Source: SIG424 sp045546695
Lineage (GTDB): Bacteria > Bacillota > Clostridia > UBA1212 > UBA1255
DNA: 64,000 nt
Assembly: GCA_045546695.1 (NCBI GenBank)
Contig: JAZQDE010000052.1
Coordinates: 3,352-67,351, forward strand
Direction of reading: 5' to 3'
Shown: piece by piece, positions 15,837 to 24,071 of the stretch
How the letters are laid out: each line of letters starts with the position of its first letter
Numbering within the stretch: position 1 is the first letter of the stretch
The notes under the pieces: generated by a model
The model's database searches: none
What the model was told of the DNA's origin: nothing
Seen by the model: only the letters and a program-made list of their open reading frames with translations
Position numbers and translations under genes: made by a program

Positions 15837-16265
15837 ATGATTGTTGACCAGATTGAAAACGGAATAGTATTGGACCACATCAAAGCCGGCTATAGCATGC
15901 TCATATACAGGTACCTCGGTCTTAACGACTTAGACTGCACAGTTGCCATAATCAAGAATGTAAAAAGCAGCAAAATGGGTAAAAAAGATATCATTAAAAT
16001 CGACTCTATTATCGATATCAATTTTGACATTCTGGGCTATATTGATGAAAATATCACTGTTAATGTTATCCGAGACGGCAAGCTCGTAAGCAAACAGCAG
16101 CTCGAGCTCCCCCAGACGCTTGTAAACGTTATCAAATGTAAAAACCCAAGATGTATTACATCTACAGAGCAGGAGCTCGACCAGAGATTTATTCTTACGG
16201 ATAAAGGTGAAAAGACGTACCGCTGCGCATATTGCGAGACAGAATCTGACAGTCTGAAAATCTGA
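15837..16265 (+). CDS. pyrI: Aspartate carbamoyltransferase, regulatory subunit
   Basis: 142 residues. The allosteric domain begins IENGIVLDHIKAGYSM. The zinc domain at the C-terminus shows CKNPRC and later CAYCE, giving the four Cys that join it to PyrB. It senses CTP/ATP in known enzymes. AAGGAGG precedes the ATG, 12 nt after pyrB. Its last base lies 2 nt ahead of the GH127 gene. Confidence 0.97.
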   Translation: MIVDQIENGIVLDHIKAGYSMLIYRYLGLNDLDCTVAIIKNVKSSKMGKKDIIKIDSIIDINFDILGYIDENITVNVIRDGKLVSKQQLELPQTLVNVIKCKNPRCITSTEQELDQRFILTDKGEKTYRCAYCETESDSLKI

Positions 16266-16267
16266 TT

Positions 16268-18028
16268 ATGACGATAAATGACACTTTTTACCAGCTCCCC
16301 CCCGGAGCTATAAAAACTACAGGAATTTTTGATGACCTTCTTACGCTTGTTTCAGAAAACACGCTTAAGAAGGTCAATTTTCGCACTTTAGCCGATTATT
16401 ACAGAAATAAATCGGATCAATTTGCCACCGGCGAGTTCTGGGGAAAGCTGATGCGCGCCGGCTGCCTTACGTACAAATACAACCGCGACCCTGAACTCAA
16501 AGCAATTCTCGACGAAACAATCGCAGACATGCTCTCAATCCAGCTTCCAGATGGCTGTATCAGCACTGTTCCGCGTGAAAAGCAGCCCCAAGGTACGCAT
16601 GGCTCTGATCTTTGGGAGCGCAAATATGCCCTGCTCGGCCTTCTTTCATATTATGAAATAACAGGCAGACAGGACGTACTTGCTGCCATCACCAAAGCGG
16701 CCGATTATACAATCGCCCAGGTAGGTAAGTCCCCTAAAACGCCGATTACCGACACAGGCTGGGCTTTTTGTGGCATTGAATCCTCATCAATCTTAGAGCC
16801 GATTGTCAGAATTTACCATATCACAGGTGAAAAAAGATATCTTGACTTTGCAACGTATATTGTAGAAAGCGGCGCGTGTAGTCGTGAAAATCTTTTTGAA
16901 AGTATCTACGCCGGCAAAGACCCAAAAGACATCGGCAACAACGGCATACCGGAGCAAAGCATTGCCAAGGCATACGAAATGATGTCATGTTTTGAAGGCC
17001 TTATAGAATACTACCGCGCAACCGGCATAGAAAAGTGGAAAGAAACAGCTCTTATTTTTTACAACAAGCTTTTGGAGCAAGAGATTACTCTGCTCGGTTC
17101 AGGTGGCGCAGATGCCCCGTACAACCTCGGCCCCGGCACGGGCGAGCAATGGAATTATACAAGGTATGAGCAGACAAATCCTGACATTACTCTTATGATG
17201 GAAACGTGCGTCACTGTTACGTGGATGAAGCTTTGTTATCAGCTTCTGCGCCTTACGGGTGATGCTACCATCGCCGACGAAATTGAGCGAAGCTGCTATA
17301 ATATTTTAATCGGCGCAATCCGCCCCGACGGCAGATTTTTTGAATATTTTCCAAGATTTAACGGCATCAGGAATCCAAAAGTGAATTATAGCTTCAATAT
17401 TGATGGTTTTGACCTGAGTTGTTGCACTGCAAACGGCCCCTCCGGCCTCGCACTCGTGCCTTTTACCGCTTACATGAACAGCAAAAACGGCCCCGTAATA
17501 CAGTTTTACATTTCTGCAGAAGTTGATTTTGACCTCCCCTGTGCCGGTAGTGCAAGATTGAAGACTCAATCAGAATATCCGGCATCAGGCTGTTTTTCTG
17601 CCATTTTTTCACAGGTGAAAACAAGCCACCCCTTCTCAGTTCACCTGCGCGTCCCCGCCTGGTGTGACAGCTTCAACGTAAAAGTAAATGGTAAAAAATG
17701 TAATATAAAGACTTCGCCCGGATCGTATGCCGTAATTACCAATAACTGGCAATCCGGCGACACAATTGAGGTAGACATGGAGCTTCCTGTCAGATTTTTT
17801 GACTCACCGCACGGCTCCAACAGACTCGGTGACAATCTTTTTGCAGTAATGCGCGGGCCCATTCTGCTCGCCCGCGACGCAAGACTTGCTGATTCTGACG
17901 ACGTCAGGTGCATGGTTCGCACAAAAATAGTCACCGCAAGCGGTGACTCGGTTGAAATGATTGATTATGCCTCCAGCGGCAGCACGTGGGATGAAAAATC
18001 AGAATTTGCGTGCTGGCTGAAGAAATAA
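16268..18028 (+). CDS. GH127 beta-L-arabinofuranosidase-like protein (DUF1680)
   Basis: 586 residues, no signal peptide, an (alpha/alpha)6 barrel followed by beta-domains. The metal/catalytic signature of GH127 is present: METCVTVTW (Glu and Cys spaced E-x-C) near residue 320 and a CC pair in DLSCCTANGPSGLALVP near residue 385. In characterised enzymes the first Cys of the pair is the nucleophile and Glu-Cys-Cys-Cys bind zinc. Substrate would be a terminal arabinofuranoside or a related sugar. It starts 2 nt after pyrI with no clear ribosome-binding site, so translation may be coupled to the pyr operon. No terminator is visible behind it. Confidence 0.87.
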   Translation: MTINDTFYQLPPGAIKTTGIFDDLLTLVSENTLKKVNFRTLADYYRNKSDQFATGEFWGKLMRAGCLTYKYNRDPELKAILDETIADMLSIQLPDGCISTVPREKQPQGTHGSDLWERKYALLGLLSYYEITGRQDVLAAITKAADYTIAQVGKSPKTPITDTGWAFCGIESSSILEPIVRIYHITGEKRYLDFATYIVESGACSRENLFESIYAGKDPKDIGNNGIPEQSIAKAYEMMSCFEGLIEYYRATGIEKWKETALIFYNKLLEQEITLLGSGGADAPYNLGPGTGEQWNYTRYEQTNPDITLMMETCVTVTWMKLCYQLLRLTGDATIADEIERSCYNILIGAIRPDGRFFEYFPRFNGIRNPKVNYSFNIDGFDLSCCTANGPSGLALVPFTAYMNSKNGPVIQFYISAEVDFDLPCAGSARLKTQSEYPASGCFSAIFSQVKTSHPFSVHLRVPAWCDSFNVKVNGKKCNIKTSPGSYAVITNNWQSGDTIEVDMELPVRFFDSPHGSNRLGDNLFAVMRGPILLARDARLADSDDVRCMVRTKIVTASGDSVEMIDYASSGSTWDEKSEFACWLKK

Positions 18029-18052
18029 CTACGCTGCGCGCATATTAATCAT

Positions 18053-18370
18053 TTACACAACAATATCCGCATAACTTACAAGCTTTACATTACCAAGCCT
18101 GTTCGCTTCGTCAATACATCCCTTTGTAAAACCGGATTTAGAGAACAGATACAGATGTACATTTTTGTAAGAAAATAATCTGCTACGCCTTTGAAGTGTC
18201 TCTAAGACGTTTAAATCGACCTTTTCATTCGTCCATTTACATTCCGCAAAAAGGGCGGTATCCTTGTCCTGTTCACCCATAATGTCAATCTCAGTCTGAC
18301 ATTTCTCGATATGATCGTTTCCCCACCAACGACCGAGGGATATAAATTCTACTAATTTAAAAATAGTCAA
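18053..18370 (-). pseudogene. C-terminal remnant of an AAA ATPase with DUF234 nuclease-like domain
   Basis: 105 codons remain. The stretch from GRWWG through TEIDIMGEQ and AECKW matches the DUF234 end of archaeal-type AAA ATPases, where E-I-D and E-C-K resemble a PD-(D/E)XK nuclease core. The ATPase domain is missing upstream; only 60 non-coding bases separate this from the trmH stop. The first codons coincide with one arm of a 13-bp inverted repeat (18360-18402), which may mark where the gene was cut. No ribosome-binding site is evident. A functional short protein cannot be excluded. Confidence 0.65.
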
Positions 18371-18402
18371 GTACGATTCGGCAAATCTAACTTGACTATT
18401 TT
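18360..18402 (-). terminator. 13-bp inverted repeat, possible terminator of infC-trmH operon
   Basis: AAAATAGTCAAGT (18360-18372) and its perfect complement (18390-18402) enclose a 17-nt loop. Read on the minus strand the hairpin ends in T5 and lies about 30 nt after the trmH stop. The stem is AT-rich, so terminator strength is uncertain; it could also be a scar of the deletion that made the neighbouring remnant. Confidence 0.5.
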
Positions 18403-18433
18403 GAAAATAATATTTTCTTGGTTGCTTGTATTT

Positions 18434-19249
18434 CTATCTTATAACTTCATAAATCATAAGCGCCGCAGCAACAGAAGCATTCAAAGACTCTGTGCCGCCC
18501 GGCATCGGAATAGTAAGAAGCTTGTCGCATTGATGTAGCGTAGCTGTAGATATGCCGTTTGCTTCATTACCGATGACGATAGCATTCTTGGGTGAAAACT
18601 TTTCACCAATCACACTGCTGCCTCCCCTGGGGTGTGCGGCATAAACGGTAAAACCGGCATTTTTGATTGCATCAATAACAGATGCAGTATCTGTAAGATT
18701 CTGTACAAGGTCTATGTTGAACATACAACCTACAGTAGAGCGTGTCACTTTTGAATTGTATATATCAACGCAGCCTTCAAGTAATATTATCGCATCAAAA
18801 GCGGCTGCGGCCGCCGTGCGTATTATGGTGCCCAGATTGCCCGGATCCCGCACATCTTCCAGAATAAGGATATTCTTCACCGATTCATCAAAAGACGGAA
18901 AATGGACCTTCTGAGGCTCTAAATAGTTGCACACACATGCGATGCCCTGCGGGGTCTTAGTGTCACTTATTGAAGCAAACACTTTATCTGATACGTACGT
19001 TGTACGTATGTTTTTCTTTTGTGCGAGCAACAAAACACGGCTGTACTCATAATCTGCCTTAAAAGATGCGGAAATGACGAGTTCACGTACGAAATCCTTC
19101 TCTTCTAAAGCTTCAAGCACAGCCCTGAGGCCTTCTAACAAAAAGCACCTGTGCTCGTCTCTGAACTTCTTTTTAGTCAGAGACTGTATAAACTGCACAG
19201 GTCCGCTTTTAGTATCTGTTATAATCTTATCTGAATTAAAATTATTCAC
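18434..19249 (-). CDS. TrmH/SpoU family RNA 2'-O-methyltransferase
   Basis: 271 residues. An N-terminal RNA-binding substrate domain (KKKFRDEHRCFLLEGLRAVLEAL) is followed by the knotted SPOUT domain with its three motifs: LEDVRDPGNLGTIIRTAAAA, AIVIGNEANGIS and IPMPGGTESLNASVAAALMIYE. It methylates ribose of rRNA or tRNA with S-adenosylmethionine; the exact target cannot be read. The start is GTG at 19249, with only a weak ribosome-binding site, 11 nt after rplT, so it is probably read through from the ribosomal protein genes. Confidence 0.93.
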   Translation of the reverse strand: MNNFNSDKIITDTKSGPVQFIQSLTKKKFRDEHRCFLLEGLRAVLEALEEKDFVRELVISASFKADYEYSRVLLLAQKKNIRTTYVSDKVFASISDTKTPQGIACVCNYLEPQKVHFPSFDESVKNILILEDVRDPGNLGTIIRTAAAAAFDAIILLEGCVDIYNSKVTRSTVGCMFNIDLVQNLTDTASVIDAIKNAGFTVYAAHPRGGSSVIGEKFSPKNAIVIGNEANGISTATLHQCDKLLTIPMPGGTESLNASVAAALMIYEVIR

Positions 19250-19260
19250 AGGTATAATAT

Positions 19261-19608
19261 TTACGCTTTAACTGATTCAACGAGCTTAGCAAAGCCGTTT
19301 GCATCATTAACAGCCATGTCTGCAAGAACTTTACGGTCAAGTGCGATGCCTTTTACCTTAAGAGCGTGCATAAGTGTGCTGTATGACATACCATTGAGTC
19401 TTGCTGCTGCATTGATACGTGTGATCCAGAGCTTTCTGAAGTTTCTCTTGTTGGCACGTCTGTCTCTGTATGCATACATAGCTGACTTGATAACAGCCTG
19501 GTTTGCAGTCTTGAAGATTGTGCTCTTTCTTCCGAAATAACCCTTTGCTAATTTAATTACTCTTTTTCTTCTAGCTCTTGTAGCTACTGAATTCTTAACT
19601 CTTGACAT
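19261..19608 (-). CDS. rplT: 50S ribosomal protein L20
   Basis: 115 residues of the highly conserved L20 family, starting MSRVKNSVATRARRKRV and containing AKGYFGRKSTIFKTANQAV and RKLWITRINAAARLNGMSYS. It is needed for early 50S assembly by binding 23S rRNA, and in low-GC Gram-positives it represses its own operon through the leader. It is the third gene of infC-rpmI-rplT. Confidence 0.98.
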   Translation of the reverse strand: MSRVKNSVATRARRKRVIKLAKGYFGRKSTIFKTANQAVIKSAMYAYRDRRANKRNFRKLWITRINAAARLNGMSYSTLMHALKVKGIALDRKVLADMAVNDANGFAKLVESVKA

Positions 19609-19628
19609 ATTTATTCAGCCTCCCTTTA

Positions 19629-19826
19629 TCAGACATATGGTAACATTTTCTTTACTCTTGCTGCATCGCTACTAGCTGCAAAAGTCGGCATCTTGTGCTG
19701 GTTCTTTGCTTTACGTGGCTTGCTTACGAGTCTGTGACGTCTGCAAGCGTTGCTCATTTTTACTTTGCCGGTTGCTGTAACCTTAAATCTCTTCTTTGAA
19801 GCGCTGTGTGTTTTTACCTTAGGCAT
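19629..19826 (-). CDS. rpmI: 50S ribosomal protein L35
   Basis: 65 residues, MPKVKTHSASKKRFKVTATGKVK at the start and very basic throughout, the L35 pattern. It lies between infC and rplT with short gaps, the standard order. Confidence 0.98.
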   Translation of the reverse strand: MPKVKTHSASKKRFKVTATGKVKMSNACRRHRLVSKPRKAKNQHKMPTFAASSDAARVKKMLPYV

Positions 19827-19866
19827 AAATATAACTTCCCTTCTTTATTTACTTTGATATCTGTTA

Positions 19867-20376
19867 TTACTTAGGATTGATGATAACGTTCATTCTCTTG
19901 CCTTCTAACTTTGGTTCTTTGTCAAGTGTGCCATAATCCTTTACATATTCTGCCATTCTCTTGACAAGCTCTACGCCTTCGTTAGTGTGGTTGAGCTCTC
20001 TTGTGGTGAAACGTACCGTAACCTTTACCTTGTCACCGCTCTGTAAGAACTTAGCTGCGTTCTTAGCCTTTACCATAAAGTCGTGATCACCGATACCGAT
20101 GCTCAGTCTGACTTCTTTGATGTCAATGACTTTTTGATTCTTACGAATCTCCTTATCCTTTTTGTTCTGATCGAATATGAACTTGTCATAATCCATGATC
20201 CTACAAACAGGAGGCTTTGCAGCCTGTGCCACCATTACCAGATCAAGATCTTTGTCATAAGCAATCTTAAGAGCTTCCTTTGTAGGTATAATACCAATAA
20301 GCTGGCCGTTCTCATCAATGCATCTGACTTCGACTTCTCTGATGCCTTCGTTTACCATTGATTCATCCCTGTTAAT
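19867..20376 (-). CDS. infC: Translation initiation factor IF-3 (AUU start)
   Basis: About 170 residues. The protein begins INRDESMVNEGIREVEVRCIDENG, as IF-3 does, and includes VCRIMDYDKF and RFTTRELNHTNEG. An ATG at 20391 is in frame, but it lies inside the ribosome-binding site GGAGGTG; the ATT at 20376 is 8 nt beyond that site and matches the family N-terminus. AUU initiation of infC is known in other bacteria and lets IF-3 repress its own translation. It leads infC-rpmI-rplT-trmH and sits behind a leader attenuator. Confidence 0.93.
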   Translation of the reverse strand: MNRDESMVNEGIREVEVRCIDENGQLIGIIPTKEALKIAYDKDLDLVMVAQAAKPPVCRIMDYDKFIFDQNKKDKEIRKNQKVIDIKEVRLSIGIGDHDFMVKAKNAAKFLQSGDKVKVTVRFTTRELNHTNEGVELVKRMAEYVKDYGTLDKEPKLEGKRMNVIINPK

Positions 20377-20391
20377 AACAGACACCTCCAT

Positions 20392-20536
20392 ACAAAATAA
20401 AATAATAGCGAACCGAGTAATACGATCCGCTATTTAATCACAACAAAACATTAATTAATTGTCTTATGTGAGTAAACCCGCATGCCCAATCGCCTGCCAA
20501 GGTGGATAGCGTATCGCTTCACTTAAACTCGCGTCC
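20392..20536 (-). promoter_or_regulatory. infC leader with L20-type attenuator
   Basis: A 145-nt untranslated leader lies between the promoter and infC. Its 3' end forms a terminator hairpin: AATAGCG...CGCTATT extended inward by five more pairs (20404-20434), followed by ATTTTATTTT (20392-20403). The upstream part has competing pairings, including AGCG and CGCT blocks around 20505-20535. Leaders of this kind control infC-rpmI-rplT through L20 binding in Firmicutes. The fold is seen by eye; the L20 link is from family knowledge. Confidence 0.75.
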
Positions 20537-20539
20537 GCT

Positions 20540-20569
20540 ATACTATCACACAAGTACATTATATGTCAA
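20540..20569 (-). promoter_or_regulatory. Promoter of infC-rpmI-rplT-trmH
   Basis: On the minus strand a perfect TTGACA (20564-20569) and TAGTAT (20540-20545) are spaced by 18 nt, upstream of the leader. Confidence 0.8.
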
Positions 20570-20572
20570 GCT

Positions 20573-21517
20573 TTATTTTAAAAGTTCCATTGCTGCTTCA
20601 TATGCTTTTGTTACCTGAACTTCGTTCAGTGCGCAGTCATAAATATTAGCTACGATGATACCATATGAGCCGCCGCTTGAGCCTGCAAGGTTTTCACTTG
20701 CGATATTGATGTTACCACCGATACCGAGTTCGTTGTGTCTTGCAGAACCAACTGTGAAGTCACCCTCACCAAAATCGCCCTCGCCAACAAGCTGTCCGTC
20801 GATATACATCTTTACAACTCTCTCGTCGATGTCGAGCATAGCGATGATGTGGTGCACTTCGCCAACTGAAATAGGCTCGCCGTTGTTAGGGTCAACTGCG
20901 TATGCGTAGTTCGCTGCAACGAATTCTGAAGTGGAGTTGTCATATGAACCAAAGTTGATATTGGGCCATGCGTTTGAACCTCTGAACATAAGGCCGAAAC
21001 CACCGCCGTTACCATTACCAAATAATGGTGCATTTGTAGTAGTCTGAGCCTCTAACTGGAACAAAGCTTCAAATGTGATACCCTGTTCGTTGATGAGTTC
21101 TTCCCATGAATCGAGGTCTTCGAATAAAACAGTAATAAAGTCGCCTGCTTCTTCGCCGTAGTAAGTATTGAGCTTAACCTCTTTGCCGCCGTGGTTGTAT
21201 GTGTATTCACCAACTGAGCCACCCATTACTTCAATGTAACCATTGTCTGTACCGTCAACAACTGTGTCGCCGTCTACCTTGAGTTCAAAGAAAGGAGCCG
21301 GGACTTTTGCCGGGTCAGGTGTAGGTGTAGGCACCGGAGTTGGTGTCGGAACAGGTGTAGGTGTCGGAACCGGTGTAGCTGTGGGTACAGCTGTCGGAGC
21401 CATTGTAGGTGCTTTTGTAGGATCTGCGCTGTTGTCATCGCCACCACAAGCAACAAGTACTAAAGTAGCAACCAACATAAGCATGATCAGAATAGAAAAC
21501 CTGGATGTTCTTTTCAT
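20573..21517 (-). CDS. LamG-like (concanavalin-fold) lipoprotein
   Basis: 314 residues. A signal peptide ends in the lipobox VLVAC (Cys24), followed by a Pro/Thr/Val-rich linker with the repeat PVPTPT up to about residue 70. The rest resembles a LamG/laminin_G_3 domain: GITFEALFQLE, then HHIIAMLDIDERVVKMYIDGQLVGEGDF and GGNINIASENLAGSSGGSYGIIVANIYDCALNEVQV. Such domains bind glycans or other surface ligands. GGAGG lies ahead of the ATG. It is transcribed alone from a promoter at 21559-21587. Confidence 0.85.
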   Translation of the reverse strand: MKRTSRFSILIMLMLVATLVLVACGGDDNSADPTKAPTMAPTAVPTATPVPTPTPVPTPTPVPTPTPDPAKVPAPFFELKVDGDTVVDGTDNGYIEVMGGSVGEYTYNHGGKEVKLNTYYGEEAGDFITVLFEDLDSWEELINEQGITFEALFQLEAQTTTNAPLFGNGNGGGFGLMFRGSNAWPNINFGSYDNSTSEFVAANYAYAVDPNNGEPISVGEVHHIIAMLDIDERVVKMYIDGQLVGEGDFGEGDFTVGSARHNELGIGGNINIASENLAGSSGGSYGIIVANIYDCALNEVQVTKAYEAAMELLK

Positions 21518-21558
21518 TATTACATTACCTCCGTTTTTATCGTCTTTTAATTTTGCTT

Positions 21559-21587
21559 AGTTTATCTTTTTTTGAGTTCGGATGCAA
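21559..21587 (-). promoter_or_regulatory. Promoter of the LamG-like lipoprotein gene
   Basis: On the minus strand TTGCAT (21582-21587) and TAAACT (21559-21564) with a 17-nt spacer, about 40 nt ahead of the start. Confidence 0.6.
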
Positions 21588-21612
21588 TACTTTTTCTAAA
21601 AAAACAAATATT

Positions 21613-23160
21613 TTATTCGTTTATGAGAGTACATTCAATGCTACCGGAATATGTAAATGAGATAGTGTATTTACTTTGATAATTATACTTGCATGACATA
21701 TTGATCATCACGTCTCTTATAACGCCTTCTGCGGCATCAGCTATTATAATCAGCTCACCTTCAGCAGCCTCAACAACTGTAGAATCGTACGGATACGCTG
21801 ACAAACTACTGTCATAATACGTAATATAATAAGCACAATATGCGTTAATATAATCATCTGCAAGATCAAAAGTATACGTTGTTATACTGCCATCTTCAGC
21901 TGTTGACGTGGCAATTGTTTCAAAAAGCATGTAATCCGGCACAAGATACAACAATTGCTGATATATGTACTCAACAGCGTCATATGCATCTGCCTCTTGT
22001 TCTGAAACTTTTGTCTTATTTTCATACGCAACGTATTTGCCTGTCTTTGTTGAAAAGTTTTCGGTTATCGTATTTGTAGTTGTTTTAGGAGAAAGTTTGG
22101 AGCATTTGATTGTCTGCTCATAATCAATATCAAACGACAGCTCCTCGTCATTATTAACGTATTCTATGATATTTTCATCTGTAAAAGTCGCCGACGTATT
22201 GTTCACGACGAATTTGACTTCATTTTCAGAAGTCAATTCAAATCTGTTCTTTTCAACAAGATTAACGTATAAACCGGTCAGATTCTGAGCAAAATCCGGA
22301 TGTGGCAGAATTTTGTATTCGTTGATATCGGGTGCTGCAATCATATTTTCCTTATAATCAACTATATTAATATCCATCTCTATATCAATAACTGCAGTTT
22401 CGGAACCAATAACAATCTGAGCTTTGATACTGTTGTCTTCTTTTACGATATTTTTTTCATCACTGATAACTACATTACCACTTGATTCCAATATAGTAAC
22501 ATCTTCAGGTAAAACTTCGATACCACATAACAGCAACGCCGATACGACTTCGCCCTTCAGATACGAAGATTCTTTATCACACCCGGAGTATTGAATTTCC
22601 GCACCAAGAACTGTTTTTTCACCTGTGAAAATGTCATATACGTTTTCAACGGAATCCTGGCCATACAGCTCATCATACCCGTCACTCATATATGATTTAA
22701 ATTCGTCGTGCGTCATTTCATAAGCAACCTTTGTTCCGTCGTTTTTCTGGTAAAAAATACCATCAATGTACGTTGTCTCTGAAACAATGGCATCTGCACT
22801 GCCTATTGCGATTATAGTTGAATCTGAAAATTGATACTGTTCGGTATTTCTGTTGTTTTCATATATATTCGACCTCAAAATCGTTGAAAGAGTAACGTCG
22901 CCTACGGAAATAACGATACTTCCTATAATATCAATTCCGACGTTTTGTTTTTTATCAAAATTATCATTTGCCTCCGCATACAATTTCTTATAGTCATATT
23001 CTGTCCGTGCGGTAGCTGCAGGTGTGGTTTGAGTTCCGGATGCAGGCTTGTCCGCCTCATCTTTTGAACAACCCATAGAAAAAAGCATGAATAATATACA
23101 GAAAATGGTAACTACCCGTGAAAAAAATGTATAAGTCAACCTATGAGATTTATCAGACAT
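21613..23160 (-). CDS. Lipoprotein of unknown function, 515 residues
   Basis: The signal peptide ends in a lipobox-like FSMGC (Cys about 31) and is followed by a short Thr/Ala linker. The remainder has no family that I recognise. It appears to hold two beta-rich halves: about 70-280 with ETTYIDGIFYQKNDGTKVAYEM, and about 300-515 with KTGKYVAYENKTKVSEQEA and YTISFTYSGSIECTLINE. This pattern resembles LolA/LppX-like lipoproteins that bind a hydrophobic ligand, but that is a weak analogy. AAGGA precedes the ATG. It follows the TPR-membrane protein gene by 13 nt, suggesting co-expression. Confidence 0.75.
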   Translation of the reverse strand: MSDKSHRLTYTFFSRVVTIFCILFMLFSMGCSKDEADKPASGTQTTPAATARTEYDYKKLYAEANDNFDKKQNVGIDIIGSIVISVGDVTLSTILRSNIYENNRNTEQYQFSDSTIIAIGSADAIVSETTYIDGIFYQKNDGTKVAYEMTHDEFKSYMSDGYDELYGQDSVENVYDIFTGEKTVLGAEIQYSGCDKESSYLKGEVVSALLLCGIEVLPEDVTILESSGNVVISDEKNIVKEDNSIKAQIVIGSETAVIDIEMDINIVDYKENMIAAPDINEYKILPHPDFAQNLTGLYVNLVEKNRFELTSENEVKFVVNNTSATFTDENIIEYVNNDEELSFDIDYEQTIKCSKLSPKTTTNTITENFSTKTGKYVAYENKTKVSEQEADAYDAVEYIYQQLLYLVPDYMLFETIATSTAEDGSITTYTFDLADDYINAYCAYYITYYDSSLSAYPYDSTVVEAAEGELIIIADAAEGVIRDVMINMSCKYNYQSKYTISFTYSGSIECTLINE

Positions 23161-23173
23161 AATAATATTCCTT

Positions 23174-23959
23174 TCAATAAAGTGGATAATCTATATCGCC
23201 TGTCGTACCCGGCGAAGCAGAAGCACCCGGGTTACTTGTTGAAGTTTCGGAATTTGATGGATTTGCCGTAGGAAGAGTGCCGTTTTCCCCTTTTTCGCCG
23301 GTTGACATGCTTACAAGCAAAGCAGAAGCTATTACTGAAAAAGCAATCAATATTGCAAGAATTACCAACAGTGCCTTGTTGGATATTATCGTAGCTTTTT
23401 CTTTGCTTTTTTCCTGTGAAGGCTCTTCTTTTGTATATGTAGAAGGCGCACGGTATGCCGGTCTCGGTCTTTGAGGCGGAACATTTTCCGTTTCCTGTTT
23501 ATCCTCGCGACCCGTATGATTATCAATCTTATGTTCAGTGGTTCGTTCAGTTGGTGTTACCGGTCGTTGCGAAGGTCTTGTGCTATAGTATTCATGCCTG
23601 CTGTTGCCTACAGGTTTTTCAGCTTCTGAAATCAGCCTGTCAAGAATCGCAATTGCTTTTTCTCTGTCTCTGCTGTCTTTTACAGAGTTAAAGACTCTTA
23701 CGGCGCCTATTCTGTCACCGTTTGCGAAAACAAGGATGCCAAGAACCATAATTGCGGAGCTGAATTCAGGACAAAGTGCCACAGCCTTACGCAAATCACT
23801 TTTTGCAATGTCGCGGTAGCCATCTTTTATCTCGTTCAGAGCTTTGTTATACAGTTCGAAGGCAATCTTGACCTGAGGCGTAAACCTTTTATCATCTGTT
23901 GGTATACGCTCAATATTTATCGGTCTGAAAGCTTGTAACTCTCTTGCAATATCAACCAT
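23174..23959 (-). CDS. TPR-like protein with single C-terminal membrane anchor
   Basis: 261 residues. Residues about 30-110 look like two to three tetratricopeptide helices pairs (AFELYNKALNEIKDGYRDIAKSDL; AVALCPEFSSAIMVLGILVFANGD). A polar, Pro/Arg/Thr-rich linker follows to about 190, then one hydrophobic segment LLVILAILIAFSVIASALLV, and a Ser/Asn/Thr/Pro-rich outer tail. There is no N-terminal signal, so the TPR part is probably cytoplasmic and the tail outside. AAGG precedes the ATG. It likely forms a transcription unit with the unknown lipoprotein. Function is not known. Confidence 0.75.
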   Translation of the reverse strand: MVDIARELQAFRPINIERIPTDDKRFTPQVKIAFELYNKALNEIKDGYRDIAKSDLRKAVALCPEFSSAIMVLGILVFANGDRIGAVRVFNSVKDSRDREKAIAILDRLISEAEKPVGNSRHEYYSTRPSQRPVTPTERTTEHKIDNHTGREDKQETENVPPQRPRPAYRAPSTYTKEEPSQEKSKEKATIISNKALLVILAILIAFSVIASALLVSMSTGEKGENGTLPTANPSNSETSTSNPGASASPGTTGDIDYPLY

Positions 23960-24071
23960 ATTCTTACCTTATCAGTCACATCAGATCTTGTATTTTTTCC
24001 CACTTATGCATTGAAGTCTATGTAATAGAAATCACCATTATTTTACATCATTTTCTGCTGTATGTAAACGG

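Noticed and set aside
20391..20391. ATG at 20391 as the infC start
   Set aside because: It lies within the ribosome-binding sequence and adds residues not seen in IF-3; ATT at 20376 fits spacing and family N-terminus.
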